Positions 22,713 through 36,027 of a DNA stretch of 64,000 bases are shown in pieces. The stretch is from the NCBI RefSeq assembly GCF_003086295.3, contig NC_092045.1:91588693-91652692 (forward strand), read 5' to 3'. Source of the stretch: Arachis hypogaea (taxonomy: Eukaryota > Streptophyta > Magnoliopsida > Fabales > Fabaceae). The notes beneath the pieces are model-generated. The model was not told the origin of the DNA and searched no databases. It saw only the letters and a program-made list of their open reading frames with translations. Position 1 is the stretch's first letter. Every line of letters starts with the position of its first letter. A program made the position numbers and the translations under genes.

Positions 22713-23570
22713 CGCGTTACAAAATGATGATATAGATAGACTGCAATTATTAGGCTATGGGAGATTGCGGATTTTAAAATTGTTCCTATATTTCAATAAC
22801 AATTTCATTATTCTTTCGAGCATAACCAAATGCAATTATGCACATAAAAGGATTGAGCCGGTTGCTTGTGTATCAGTATTATACTATCGCGAGTTGCTTG
22901 ACTGTACAATTTAAACATGAAGATTCAAAAGTATCACCTTCTCAACTAGCTATGATCCCATAAGTATTAGGGAACCGCTAATCTTATTTACGTTTTTTCT
23001 CAACTAGCTCTTTACACGTTGCATTATCCTGTGCATTTCCTTGCATTGTTTCATGATTTATACAGAACGAATTTTCACTCAAAAAACTAAATAAAAATTC
23101 TCATGAATGCTTCGTATGAACACCGTTGCCGTCAAAATGTTCTTATACACCAACACACCGTTACAAATTTACATACAGCATTTGCCCTACTCTTTGATAT
23201 TCCAAAAATTTTAAGAGCCAACCAATAGTCAAATTCCAGACGAAGTTTACATGGCACCAGTATTGAAGAAAAATAAGTTAACTGCTCTCAACAAGGAAAC
23301 AAAAAAATAAATAAATAAAGGAAATGGTTCTCATCCTTAATTATCCATGGTTATGATGAACACGAGCTAAAAGGGGTAAAATTATACCCCCACTTCCCCT
23401 TTGAATAGTGTAGTAAGTATACATGAAAAGAAGGTATATAACAATGAGCACTAAATAAGAAAAACAACAACAAAAGAACCATCTCTACGACCATGTAATC
23501 TGATCTCCTCACTGAGACGAAATTCCTTAAGAGTTTAATCCGGAAGGAAAAAAAAGGATAGTATGAACAA
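22713..23570. other. Intergenic, PS1 upstream / TMEM18 3' flank
   Basis: No gene recognised. AT-rich with scattered short frames. Confidence 0.6.
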
Positions 23571-25092
23571 CTATTCCTCCTTATTACGAGCAATGCTTGC
23601 ACGATGTCTTAGTTCAGCTCTTTTCCACCTAACAATCAAGTAACACAAGGAGAAAAGTGTGTTGATCTGCCAGAGACAAGATACTTCAAGTTAATAATGT
23701 ATTGAATAAGAAGAGAGGACTATCATTTAAATGAGTTACATGATGGAAAATACTAACCAGAATTATCATAGCAATGACAAGAAGGGGCCCCGACCAAAGA
23801 ACTGAGATAAATAGTCCATTTGGATCAAAATAGTTTTGACTAGAGAAGCTTTTCGAGTTCATCCTCAGAACAGTGTTAAGCCTCTCAGCGAGATATACAC
23901 CAGCCACTGCATTAGAACATTCTCTCAGTAAGAAAAGATACATAAAGACGAGAAATTCAAGAATATCTTCAAGACTGCCATTCAACCACACAAAGAGATG
24001 TGTCAATGAATATAATAGAGATGTTTAAATGGTATTACAAATTGCGGAGAAATTCATTGATATCTTCAAGATTTAGTGACTTCCAATGATTCACCTACTT
24101 AACAACTTGTTACAAAATTGTCATACTCCCAAGTCCTAAACACATTGCTGCATTCTAGCTACATTCATTTAGTAAATCAAAAAAATCAAAACGATATTTC
24201 ATATCAGCATCATTCACCAGTGGTTACTAGTTAAGATCATCCTAAACAAATATATCTAGTTCCGTAGGCCCTCTTCCTTATGTGACAAGTTTAGAAATGT
24301 TCACAATGATCAAATCAAATGCGACAAGAGAGAAAAAGGATTCGCACACATGAAATAAAAAATCAAAATCAAAATGAAAACAGGAATCTGAAAATTTCAC
24401 ATAAATATTGCATATTATGAAAAGTAACAGATCATATTCATACATGTGAGAAGAAACAAACACATCTGGAAGTTAGTTTTCCTCCTGGTGATGATAGTCA
24501 CAAGAAGCAACACTATGTGGAACCCAACCAAACCAATCAACCATGGTTCCTGAAACACAACCAACTAACCGTCTTAACTAACTGAATAGAAATAATAACA
24601 GAATTAACAAATCCATATTTCACATTATTACCTGACCCCTTATGTGATTTTAGCTAGAGTATGGCTAGCAATTAATAACATATTGTTAGATGATTATTGG
24701 AATGATTAGTTAAGCTATTCTTGTAATGAACTTGTTAGTCATAGCCAATATAAATAGCGAGGCAACTAACAGAATCAGTTTCAGATTGCCAATTTCATTT
24801 CATTCCTTTTTTTTCATCTTTCTTACTGTGTTTTCTAAAAACATCTCTCTTCTCTCTTCCTCTTACAATTTCCCACATTCTTAACACACATTATTAATTA
24901 ATCAACACGCAGATCCACACAGATTTGGAATTCAATTGTGAATTAACTTACCTTCCAATCAATGGCATGGAAGAAGCCGATGAAGTTATCGTAGGCGGGG
25001 CGGAGGCCGGCACGAAGCTCGGAAGACAGCTTCTGGACGAGATCCGCCATGAGATCCATGTGCTCCTCCACTGCAGATTTCACCTCCTCCAT
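23571..25092 (-). CDS. TMEM18: Transmembrane protein 18 homologue, apparent 1-nt frameshift
   Basis: TMEM18 is a small conserved membrane protein of the nuclear envelope. Four exons on the minus strand: 24952-25092, 24445-24549, 23758-23906 and 23571-23666, with GT-AG borders. Exon 1 gives AYDNFIGFFHAIDWK and exon 2 EPWLIGLVGFHIVLLLVTII. Exon 3 gives YFDPNGLFISVLWSGPLLVI and exon 4 LFSLCYLIVRWKRAELRHR, a basic C-terminus as in the family. Three to four membrane segments are visible. In exon 2 the frame breaks after the codons for ITRRK at about 24478-24480. One base must be missing for the following NFQMCLFLL segment and exon 3 to be read; as written, exon 3 would stop early. Either a sequence error in an A-run or a real loss-of-function allele. 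Confidence 0.85.
24683..24890 (+). repeat. Possible small solo LTR/TRIM remnant in TMEM18 intron 1
   Basis: Starts TGTTAGATGATTATT, contains TATAAATAGC near 24749 followed by a T/C-rich leader, and ends close to TTCTTAACA. This is the layout of a short LTR promoter. No convincing target duplication, so low confidence. Confidence 0.25.
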
Positions 25093-25249
25093 TCTAACTA
25101 ACTTCAAAGCTATTTGTGAAATCGATGAATCTGCATTATAATTTGGAACTATAACAATTAGAATCAACGACAGCAACAACCGCAACTGAAGCTAGACTCT
25201 TCTCGTGAATCTTCGTCAAACCCCCCAACCTTCTCAGGCTTCTCATTGA

Positions 25250-25281
25250 GGGCCCGTAGCTGGGCTGGGCCCAATATAAAT
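25250..25281 (-). promoter_or_regulatory. TMEM18 promoter with site II (TGGGCC) motifs
   Basis: On the minus strand the region 160-190 bp upstream of the ATG reads ATTGGGCCCAGCCCA then GGGCCC. These are clustered TGGGCY site II elements, which TCP factors bind in growth-related plant genes. Confidence 0.4.
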
Positions 25282-25336
25282 TTCGGTAACCGAAACAAGA
25301 CCAAAAGAAAGCATGCTTTATCATGGACTCAAACCA

Positions 25337-25518
25337 ATTTGGGTTAGTCGAGTGGTCAGCTCACTCGTTCGTAAGCAAGTTTTGGAAGTTCGAATATGCC
25401 TTATGCATGCAACAACTTATTGACCTGCAACGGATTTTTAAATGAAACTCAAATCCACGACGAATTAGTCATAAACCTGTTGGGGGATACCATTTGAGTA
25501 AACAAGAAAAAAAAAAAA
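25337..25518 (+). mobile_element. tRNA-derived SINE with poly(A) tail
   Basis: The 5' part TTAGTCGAGTGGTCAGC matches a tRNA-type A box, and about 40 bp later AAGTTCGAAT is a decayed B box. The element ends in an A-run (25504-25518). Flanks GACTCAAACCA (25326-25336) and GACTCCAAACAA (25519-25530) are near-identical and fit a target-site duplication. About 180 bp. I remember this family as abundant in legumes. Confidence 0.65.
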
Positions 25519-25530
25519 GACTCCAAACAA

Positions 25531-26081
25531 GAGATGTTAATGAAGTCTGTGTCTTACCATGACTTTTTTAACAAAAGATGAATTATATAATATATAATAT
25601 ATAATATAATAACGCTACTTCTAAAATATTTTATTTCACAGTGCATAATACAGTTGTTGTCTTGTTGAGATATGCTTGAAAATTTTCTAATATCATTATT
25701 TTCTGTGTTGCACATTTAAAAGTATAACAAGTGGGTTCATGGCTCCAGACAATTTTAAAATTTTTATATATTATATGATGATGTATTTAATTTTAAAATT
25801 GAGTTGTTAGTTTAATAACTAATTATAAAAACTTTTTATTTCATGATTTGAGTTTAAATTCCAATTATTATATTTTGAATATTAATAGTGTATTATATTT
25901 TTTTGACTAAATATTTTGATCTAATCCATTTTCATTGTGCTTTTATTTTTTATTTTTTTATTAACTATTTATTTTGATGAATTCTTTTTTATTGTTCCTT
26001 TTATTTTTTTAACTTTTAAATTTATTATCATATAAAAAATACTTTAATTTTTATAATAAATTCCAATTAAATAGTAAAAAA

Positions 26082-26158
<77 letters not shown>

Positions 26159-26711
26159 TATGAATATTTTACGTATTCGGTTCACTAATTTATTTTAAAT
26201 TCATATATAAAAAATATAAAAAATATCAAAATAATTTATCTGTATTATTCATATTACATTCTTTATAATAATAAAAGACAAAAATTAAAATTTTAATTAT
26301 TATGAATAATATTAAATATAAAATTATTATTTTTTAATAAAACTTTCTATTTCAATATAACACTTATTAATAATTTTTTATTAAAAATAATAATAAAAAA
26401 TAATATCATCAATTATATAATACAATATTTAATTATACAAATATTTAATTTTCGGTCCCCTCTTTAAAAGATTTCTTGATCCACTCTGGTTCCACGAAAT
26501 TATAGTGATTCAAACCCACTTAATATAGTAACATGTATTTGGTATCGAATGATATCCAATGTCCATTGTACAATACGTATATACACAAGTAGATGAGGTC
26601 AATTCTAATTTCTAAAGGTATCTTTGACTCTATTTGGAAGAAAATTCTATTTTAATATTGGCAAACAAAAAGAATTAACTAGCATGTTGCACGATCAAAA
26701 TAATTAATTTC
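25531..26711. other. AT-rich non-coding stretch
   Basis: No gene; contains a long TA microsatellite. Composition alone gives no further assignment. Confidence 0.6.
26083..26155. repeat. (TA)n microsatellite
   Basis: About 36 uninterrupted TA units, read directly. Likely length-polymorphic. Confidence 0.95.
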
Positions 26712-27241
26712 TGTTGTGAAATAAATAAATAAATAAATAAATAAAATAAAAATAATAAAATAAAATATAAATAAAAAATACTATTATTTATATTTATCAA
26801 TATTATTATACTATTATAAAGATAATATATTAATATTATATTAGTAGTAAGAGAAAAGTAAATAAGTGCTTAATAACAAGAAAGAAAAAGAGAAAATATT
26901 TTAGTTTTTTATTATTGTTGTACGTAACATTCATAGGATTACTTCTCTATATATAGGTATATGAAGTTCTTCATTCAGCATTGAAAACAAAAACCAACCG
27001 CCTACACTAATGGGCATTCAATTTAACTTTATCACAACACTCCCCTTGAATGCCCATTTAGAAATATTGCCTCATTAAAATCTTATTAAAGAAAAACCTT
27101 GTGGGAAAAACCTTAGTGAAGGAAAAATAGTACAATATCCTTTGTGATGGGAACTGTCTCATTAAAAACCTTGTCAAGAAAAACCCAATGGAAAAAAAAG
27201 CTTGACCAAGGGAAAAAGAGTAGTCTCCCCTCTTGCCGACA

Positions 27242-30200
27242 TCATTTAATGTCTCGAAATCGGCGCATCCCAATCTCATGTACCAATCTTTCAAAGGAGG
27301 ATTTTGGGAGTGACTTTGTAAATAAATCTGCCAGATTGTCACTTGAGCAGATCTGTTGGACATCAATTGTCCCTTGATTTTGAAGATCATGAGTAACGAA
27401 GAATTTGGGAGAAATATGCTTTGTTCTATCACCTTTGATGTATCCACCCTTAAGTTGAGCAATGCATGCTGTATTATCTTCAAACAGGACAGTTGGAGCT
27501 ATCTTATGATCAATCAGTCCATATGATGACAGAATATATTGAATCAGACTCCTCAGCAAAAAACACTTGCGACTAGCTTCATGAATCGCCAGTATTTCAG
27601 CATGATTAGAGGATGTTTGCAGCAATCGTTTGTTTCCTGGACCTCCAAGATATAGCTGTACCACCATATGTGAATATGTATCCTGTTTGAGATCTCCTTT
27701 TATGTGAATCAAACAAGTATCCGGCATCTGCATAGCCAACTAGTTGTGACTTGGATCCATAGGGATAAAACAATCCCATATCAACCGTTCCATGAAGATA
27801 TCGAAAGATTTGCTTGATTCCACTCCAATGTCTTCTGGTTGGAGAGGATCTATACCTTTTTAGTAAATTCACAGCAAATGATATATCGGGTCTTGTATTA
27901 TTAGCAAGATACATTAGCGCTCTAATGGCACTAAGATATGGTACTTCAGGACCAAGGATATCTTCATTTTCTTCTTTAGGACGGAATTGATCCTTCTCCA
28001 CATCCAAAAATCTTACGATCATTGGGGTACTCAAGGGATGTGACTTATCCATATAAAATCTCTTCAAGATCTTTTCTGTGTATGTTGTTTGATGAATAAA
28101 GATCCATTTTTTATATGCTCGATCTGCAGGTCGAGACAAAATTTAGTCCTTCCAAGATCTTTCATCTCAAACTCTTCTTTTAGAGTTTTTATTATTGTTG
28201 GAATCTCTTCAGGAGTCCCAATGATATTTAAATCATCAACGTACACAATAATAATAATGAATCCAGATGTAGTTTTCTTTATGAAAACACATGGACAGAT
28301 ATCATCATTCTTGAATCCATTTTTGGCCAGATACTCAGTAAGACGATTATACCACATTCGTCCAGATTGCTTCAGACCATATAAAGATCTTTGCAATTTG
28401 ACTAAGTATAACCCTTGCGAATATTCATTGGATGGTTTAGATATCTTTAGTCCTTCAGGGACTTTCATATAGATATCCTGATCTAATGAGCCGTATAAGT
28501 AGGCTGTTACCATATCCATTAAATGCATATGTAGTTTATGATATGCAGATAAACTGACCAAATAACGCAATGTTATCGCATTCACTACAGGGGAATACGT
28601 TTCTTCATAATCTATACCGGGCCTTTGTGAAAAATCTTGTGCCACAAGTCGGGCTTTATAGCGCACAACTTCATTTTTCTCATTTTGTTTTCTCACAAAT
28701 ACCCATCGGTATCCAACAGGTTTTACATCTTCAGGTGTACGGACTACAGGTCCAAAAACTTCACATTTTGCAAGTGAGTCTAATTCAGCCTTCATGGCTG
28801 CTTCTCATTTTGGCCAATCATTTCTTTGTCGACATTCTTTGACTGATCTTGGCTCAAAATCCTTACTTTCATGCATGATATTTAATGTCACATTATATGC
28901 AAATATTTCATTGACAATTATCAAATTTCGGTCCCATTTCTCTCCCGTAAAGACATAATTTATCGAGATCTCATCATTTTCACTATTTTCAGGTACCTGA
29001 ACGTCTTCTGGCGTTAAAACTATATCAGAATTTTGGACAACTGCAGGTGTCTTTACTATGTCTTTTTCAACAGGAATAATATTTACCTCTTTTCTCTTTC
29101 GAGAAATTTTGTCTTTGGAACCGACAGACCTGCCACGCTTCTGGCGTGTATTTGCTTCGGTGGCAATTTGTCCAACTGGGACATCAATTCGTATTGGGGC
29201 ATTTTTCGTTGGTATATAAGATTTGGTTATCCTATTTGTATCGGAAAATGCATCAGGCAATTCATTTGCTATTCTTTGCAAATGTATAATCTTTTGAACT
29301 TCGAGTTCACATTGCCCCGATCGAGGATCTAAATGCATCAAGGATGATGCATTCCAATTAAGTTCCTTTTCAGGAAGCTTATTCTCTCCCCTAATGTTGG
29401 AAATTTTGATTCATCAAAATGACAATCTGCAAATTGGGCTTTAAATACATCTCTAGTTTGTATATCAAAATACCTCACTATAGAGGGAGAATCATATCCA
29501 ACATATATTTCCAATTTTCTTTGAGGTCCCATTTTAGTGCGATTAGGTGGTGCAATAGGAACATATATCGCACACCCAAATATTCTTAAATGGGAAACAT
29601 TTGGCTGCTGGCCAAAGACTAATTGCATAGAAGAGAACTTATGGTAACTCGTTGGCCTCAAACGAATAAGTGCTGCGGTATGTAAAATAGCATGCCCCCA
29701 AACCGAGGTTGGGAGATTTGTTCTCATAAGCAAGGGTCTAGCAATTAATTAGAGGCGTTTAATAAGTGATTCTGCTAACCCATTTTGTGTGTGAACATAA
29801 GCTACTGGATGTTCAACACTTATTCCATTAGCCATACAATAAGAATAAAAAGCTTGGGAAGTAAATTCACCAGCATTATCAAGACGAATTGCTTTGATTG
29901 GATTTTCTGGAAATTGTGCTTTTAATCGAATAATTTGAGCTAGTAATCTCGCAAACGCCAGGTTGCGAGAAGATAATAAGCACACATGTGACCATCTCGA
30001 AGATGCGTCTATTAGGACCATGAAATATCTAAAAGATCCACATGGTAGATGAAAAGGTCCACATATATCACCTTGAATCCTTTCTAGAAATTCAGAGGAC
30101 TCAAATCCAACATTTACTGGTGATGACCTTAAAATTAACTTTCCCTGAGAACATGCAGCACAACAAAATTCACTAGTTTTAAGAATCTTCTGGTTCTTTA

Positions 30201-31604
30201 GTGAATGTCCATGAGAGTTTTCAATAATTCTCCTCATCATGGTTGTTCCTGGATGACCCAATCGGTCGTGCCAAGTTATGCATTCATTTGGACTAGTAAA
30301 CTTCTGGTTTAAAGTGGCATGTGATTCAATTGCACTAATTTTGGTATAATATAACCCGGATGAAAGTGAGGGCAATTTTTCTAATATAACCTTTTTATTT
30401 GAATCATGAGTTGTGATACATAAGTACTCATGACTTCCCTCATTCATAGTCTCAATATGATATCCATTTCGGCGAATATCTTTAAAGCTCAACAAGTTTC
30501 TTCGAGACTTAGTAGACAACAGTGCATTATTTATTATGAATTTTGTCCCTCTGGGAAACAAAATTATAGCTCTTCCGGAGCCTTCAATCACATTGCCTGA
30601 GCCAATTATAGTATTAACACATTCTTCTTTTGGCACAAGATGGGTAAAATATATATCACTTTTGAGAATAGTGTGCGAACTTGCATTATCCGCAAGGCAT
30701 ACATCTTCATTACATATCCTTGCCATTCTCTTCAAAGACAAATAATAATAAAATGAGTAGCATGTACAGTTAAATTAAATACTTGATCAGAATTATTTTT
30801 CTAAGAAACACTGTACAGAACAATAATATCATATACTAAAATTTTATTTTAAAACATGACACATTTAATGATTTCAAAATTCATAAACATTAATATTTCA
30901 TTGTTTATATACATCATATTTGAAACTTAAATACATAGAAAATAAAATTTAACAATAAGTTCTTTACATTATTTATTTACATGAATGCTTAACAATCTCA
31001 CACATTAAACTATTCCATCATTGATCAAATGACCAATATTTCCTTCAGGATCCTCAAAGAAATCAGATACATCATAATGAGTGGTGGAATTTTCAGCATT
31101 ATTTGAAACGAAATTCGATTCTTTTCCCTTGTACTCCTTTTTCAAGGATGCCTAGTAAAGATCGACTAGGTGCCTTGGGGTACGGCAAGTACGTGGCCAA
31201 TGGCCCTTTCAACCACAACGGAAACACTTATCCTCTGTTGATTTATTCTGCCTGATATTTCTTTCTTTATCTCACTTTTGGTGAAATCCTCTCTTTTGAA
31301 TATAATTCATTTTTCTCCCATAATTTTTCTTGTTATTAAAACCTTGCCATTTACCTCTTCTGGGGTAATTTGCCGCATTTACTTCAGGAAATGGGGTAGC
31401 ACCAGCTGGGCGCGCTTCATGATTTTTCAGTAGCAATTCATTGTTGCGTTCAGCAACAAGAAGGAAAAAAATTAACTCAGAATATTTTTTAAATCCTTTT
31501 TTCTCGATACTGCTGCTGCAGGAGCACATTCGAGGCATGGAAGGTTGAGAAAGTTTTCTCCAACATGTCATGATCAGTTTTATCTTTTTCCCACATAATT
31601 TCAT
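27242..31604 (-). pseudogene. Copia gag C-terminus and pol, degenerate
   Basis: On the minus strand from 31604: the gag C-terminus (ASNVLLQQQYREK), then a zinc knuckle broken by TGA (CFRCG*KGHWPRTC, about 31220). The protease follows (CLADNASSHTIL), then the GAG-pre-integrase zinc region (WHDRLGHPG...CCAACSQGK). Integrase shows GDICGP and IRLDNAGEFTS. RT shows YKARLVAQDFSQRPGIDYEE and the catalytic YVDD at 28232-28243; RNase H shows LFEDNTACI. In-frame stops occur at 29749-29751 and just upstream of 28798, and frameshifts near 29345, 28125 and 27700. It is clearly recognisable but dead. Confidence 0.9.
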
Positions 31605-31614
31605 TCGTGAGGTG

Positions 31615-33100
31615 TAACGTTAGGATTTTTGCTAGTAAAAAATTTTGTAAAAATATAGTCGCGTTGTGAGTATAGATTCTAAACCAACAGAAAATTCCTT
31701 CGTACAAACGTTTTGATTGTCGCAAGTAACAAAACCCAATAAATTTATAAACTGAAGTATTCAAACCTCGGGTCGTCCTCTCAAGGAATTGCAGGGATGT
31801 ATGATTTATTATTGGTTATGGAAAAACAGTGTTTGGGTTTGAAAAAGATTTTTAGCAAGAGAAATAGATTGCAAGAATTAATAAATTAATAACTAGTAAA
31901 ACTCTTGGCAAGGTATGAAAACTGGAAGTCCTATCCCAGTTATCCTTATCAATTGTCATGAGAATTGGATTTTTCTCCCACTTAGTTAACCTTTACTAAA
32001 GCAAAGGAAAGTCAAGTGGACTAATTAGTTTGATCCTCAAGTCCTAGTCAATCCATGTGGGAAGACTAGCTTTAGAGTGATCTAGATCAATTAAAATCTG
32101 CCAATTTCAACCACTGTTGAGTTTGACAACTCAAAAGTTACCAATTAATCAACCAAAGCCAAAAGGGAATAAAATCTACTTGAATAAAAATAATTTGGAT
32201 AGAGCCCAAACATCAATAACATATAAATCTGAAATACCTCAATTTATATTAAATAAAGATGTCAATTCTAACATGGACAATATTCATGAGCCAATTGGGC
32301 GACATAAATCAAACACAAATAAAAGTATCAGAGTAAATAAAAGTAGAAGAGAAACATAAATTATTGAACCTAGTATGAAGAAACAATCCTAATCCTAATA
32401 GAAATCCTAATCCTAAATCCTAAGAGAGAGGAGAGAACCTCTCTTTCTAAAAACTACATCTAAAACCTAAAATTGAATTATGATCTGATATGAATTGATT
32501 TCCTGAGTCTCTGCATGTTCCCGAACTTTAATCTGTGTTTCTGGGCCGAAAACTAGGTTGAAACGCGGCCCAAAATATGTGTCAGCGACTTCTGTAATTC
32601 TGCAGATCGCGCTCGTCACGCGTCCATGTCGTCCACGCGTTCACGTCACTCAGCATTTCTCGTACCACGCGTACGTGTCGTCCACACTTTCGCGTCGTTC
32701 ATGCAGCTTCCAGTCCGCGCGGTCGCGTCAGGCATGCGAGCGCGTCACGGTAATTCCTTCTATTTCGCGTGGTCGCGTGAGCCATGCCACCGCGAGACTT
32801 CTCGCTAGTCATCTCCTCAATTCCTTGTGTTCCTTCTATTTTTGCATGTTTCCTCTTCATTCCTTACGCCATTCCTGCCCTATGAAACCTGAAACACTTA
32901 ACATACAGATCACAGCATCGAATGATACGAAGGAAGATAAAAATATACAACAAAAATGTCCTTAGAAAGCAAGTTATTAATCATATGATATTTTTAGGAA
33001 GGAATTGTAAATATATGCAAATCATATGAATAAGTGGGTGAAAAGTTTGATAAAATCACTCAATAAAACACAATATAAACCATAAAATAGTGGTTTATCA
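31615..33100 (-). repeat. 3' LTR of nested element
   Basis: 1,486 bp, partner of 38117-39603. Contains a CGCG-rich block at about 32590-32800. Confidence 0.9.
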
Positions 33101-35300
33101 ACCTCCCCACACTTAAACATTAGCATGTCCTCATGCTAAACTCAAGGAGACTAAATAAATAAGTAGGGAAAGGCAAGATTCATGCAATGCAACCTATGAA
33201 TGTGAATGCAACTACATGCAAAAAATGATTCTACTTACTTGGTGAAAAAGTAAATAAATCCTTCAAGAATAAATATGAGCTGGATTTCACTAATTCAAAT
33301 CACAAAATAAAGTACATATAACTTGCAAGAAGAAGATTGCTCATGAAAGCAGGGAACATAGAATTAAGCACTGAACCCTCCTAGTAGTGTATATGCACTC
33401 TAATCTCTCAAGTGTCTAGGGTCAATCACTCTATTCTTCTCTAATCATGCTTTCTAAAACTTTGTTCTTCATCTAACCAATCAACAAATATTTAATGTAT
33501 ACATACAAACATCATGAGGTCTTTTTCAAGGTTGTAATGGGACCAAGGCAAGGGTGAGGATATATGTATGGCTAAGTGAGTTATAAATTGAATCTTTGAG
33601 TAACCTGAGCTATCACCTAACATACATACATTCTATATAACTTCTAAAATCATGCCTAGCTACCCATAATTCTCACTTTTGTATCACATACTCATGCATC
33701 AACTTTTCTTTTAATTTGTGTCACATATGCATTGATCTTAACATTGGGGTAATTTTGTCCTCTTTATTTATTTATTTATATTATATATATATATTTTTTC
33801 TTTTTTTCTTTTTTTTCTTTTTTTTTTCTTTTTTTTATAGAGACATAAAAACTAAAATAACATATCAATGCATATGAAATTTTTAATTTTCTGTTTTACA
33901 TGAGTAGATACCCAAACTTCCCAATATTCAGAATTAGAAACATGTTACATTCCCTTATTAACCCATGTTTCCACAGTTTTTCCACACTTAGTTGATGCAC
34001 AACCTCTATCTTAACCTAACCAAAGATTCAATTGGGATATTTAATTTGTTTTTTTACTTAAGGCTAGTGATGTGGTTATAAAACAGAAGGGGATTAAAAA
34101 GCTCAAAGTGGCTAACAAGGGTGACATAAAAAGGCAGGCTTTTTGGGATAAGTGAGCTAAAACAAGTAATGGCCTCAATCATATGCAGTCATGTAAATAC
34201 ACTAAATATTGGACATATAGATTGGAACAAAATAAAGATTACAATCATAGACAAGAAAATACACAAGAATAAAATATTTATGGTTAAATAATGTAGCCAT
34301 GTAAATAAGCTCAAATTCTAACATGGTGTGTGTTCTTTAGCTCAAAAACCATGTTCCAATTTACAATCTTCAAACAAATTTAACACATAGAAAATTTTAA
34401 TTTTTAATTTAAATTAGTGAAATATTATAAAATAAAGTCTTGAAAAGAAATTTATTACTTCAACCAAGTGGTGGTAAAATATGCACAAAATCTAACTATA
34501 ATGCAATCAAACATGCAAATGCAAGAACTAACTACAGAGAAGTTTAAACATTGGTGTTGAGTCAGAAAATAACTAACCCATGGAGATCGGTATCGACCTC
34601 CCCACACTTAAAGATTGCACCGTCCTCGGTGCATGCTAAGATGTATAAGTGGACGGGTGCTCCAACTGATGCCTTTCGCTATAGATTGTGCAAATTGACT
34701 TGTTTGTCTCCCCATTTAGAAGCTTTCACTTTCCCTTCATCGGTGGCCATCCTGAAAGAAGAGAAAAAGAAGGAAAGTAACCCAGAAGTAGAGATAAGAA
34801 CATAAATGAAATATGGATGTTAATGCCAAATAATAAAGGTCTCAATTACATGGTAGCTACAACATACAAGGAAGAAAATAGTGGAAGCAAATGACATATC
34901 AAGAGTGCAAAAATTGTAACAATGGGAAAGAGAGTAGGTAAAGAGAGATAATATAAATTCATGTCAATGCAAAAGTAATACAAGTATAAAAGATAGGCAT
35001 TGATTTAATTAATATTACCTAACAAGAATAAAACAAGTCACTAAGCACCCAAAATAAATAAAGAGAAGATGCAACAGTTAAATAAGAAAAATTTAACACC
35101 AAAGAAAAAATAATGAATTTAGAAAGGAAAATAAAAATGTACACAAAATTAAGATGCAATGAATGAAATATCCAAATAAATAAAATGAAAGATAAGAAGA
35201 ATGAAAAGGGAAAGAATGGAAGAAAGAAGTAAGGAAGAAAGAAGGGAGAAAAAATTAGGATTGGGGAAGAAAAGATAAGATATTTTGGCAATTTAGGGTA
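33101..35300. other. Non-coding 3' half of nested element interior
   Basis: No frame of note. Contains a T-rich tract (33780-33838). The part 33101-34700 reappears inverted at 55376-56949, showing it is a conserved portion of this family. Confidence 0.75.
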
Positions 35301-35309
35301 AGCTGTGCG

Positions 35310-35830
35310 GCGCAATCGACGCGGACGCGCGACTTGCGCTTAAATTATTCGACGCGGTCGCGTTGGTCACGCGGACGCATGACGCATTTTATGCTACTGG
35401 CGCGAGGGCAGCCTCGCGCTCGCACAACTCTGTTCAGAATTCATTATTGCCAAATTCCAGAGCGACACGGTCGCGTGGTCGACGCGATCGCGTGAGTGGC
35501 CATTATAGGGATATGACGCGGACGCGTCAGCCATGCATCCGCGTGGTAAGGCTTGCGCGTTCAGCACCAATCCAGCACCACTCCAGCACAACTTTCGGTC
35601 GTGCACCTTTTTTTACGTCAAATTTCAGGTCACGCGTTCGCGTGGATGATGCGGATGCGTGGAAGGCATTTTTCCCACATGACGCAGACGCGTCAGCGAC
35701 GCGGTCGCGTGGGATGATTTGTGCCAAAGGCACGCCTCCAGCCACACTCCTGCGTGACTCTCTATTCGATTTATTTTCTTCCTAATGCACCTGCGACGCG
35801 GACGCGTCGACGACGCCGTCGCGTCGCGTG
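35310..35830. repeat. CGCG-box cluster
   Basis: About two dozen CGCG tetramers by hand count in about 520 bp, mostly as GACGCGGACGCGT and CACGCGATCGCGT-like units, in a region otherwise AT-rich. Short frames across it are compositional. Similar blocks occur in five LTRs of this window. Confidence 0.8.
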
Positions 35831-36027
35831 TGTGTTCTCCTTTTTTTTTTATGCAATATGTAGAATGCAATGAATGTTATGCAAAATTTTAGGTTCAATC
35901 AAAACTCAAACAAACAAAATAGACTAGAATTAAAACTGAAAGAGGAATGATAATACCATGGTGGGTTGTCTCCCACCTAGCACTTTTAGTTAAAGTCCTT
36001 AAGTTGGACATTCTGGTGAGCTCCTTG

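Noticed and set aside
26083..26155. Possible CRISPR-like or satellite array
   Set aside because: Simple TA microsatellite with no spacers; the window is plant nuclear DNA.
32558..32965. Arg/Ser-rich 135-codon frame, repeated at 39061-39468
   Set aside because: Lies in both LTR copies over the CGCG block; compositional frame with no start context or similarity.
35363..35785. 140-codon frame on plus strand
   Set aside because: Spans the CGCG cluster, and overlapping frames on the other strand are equally open.
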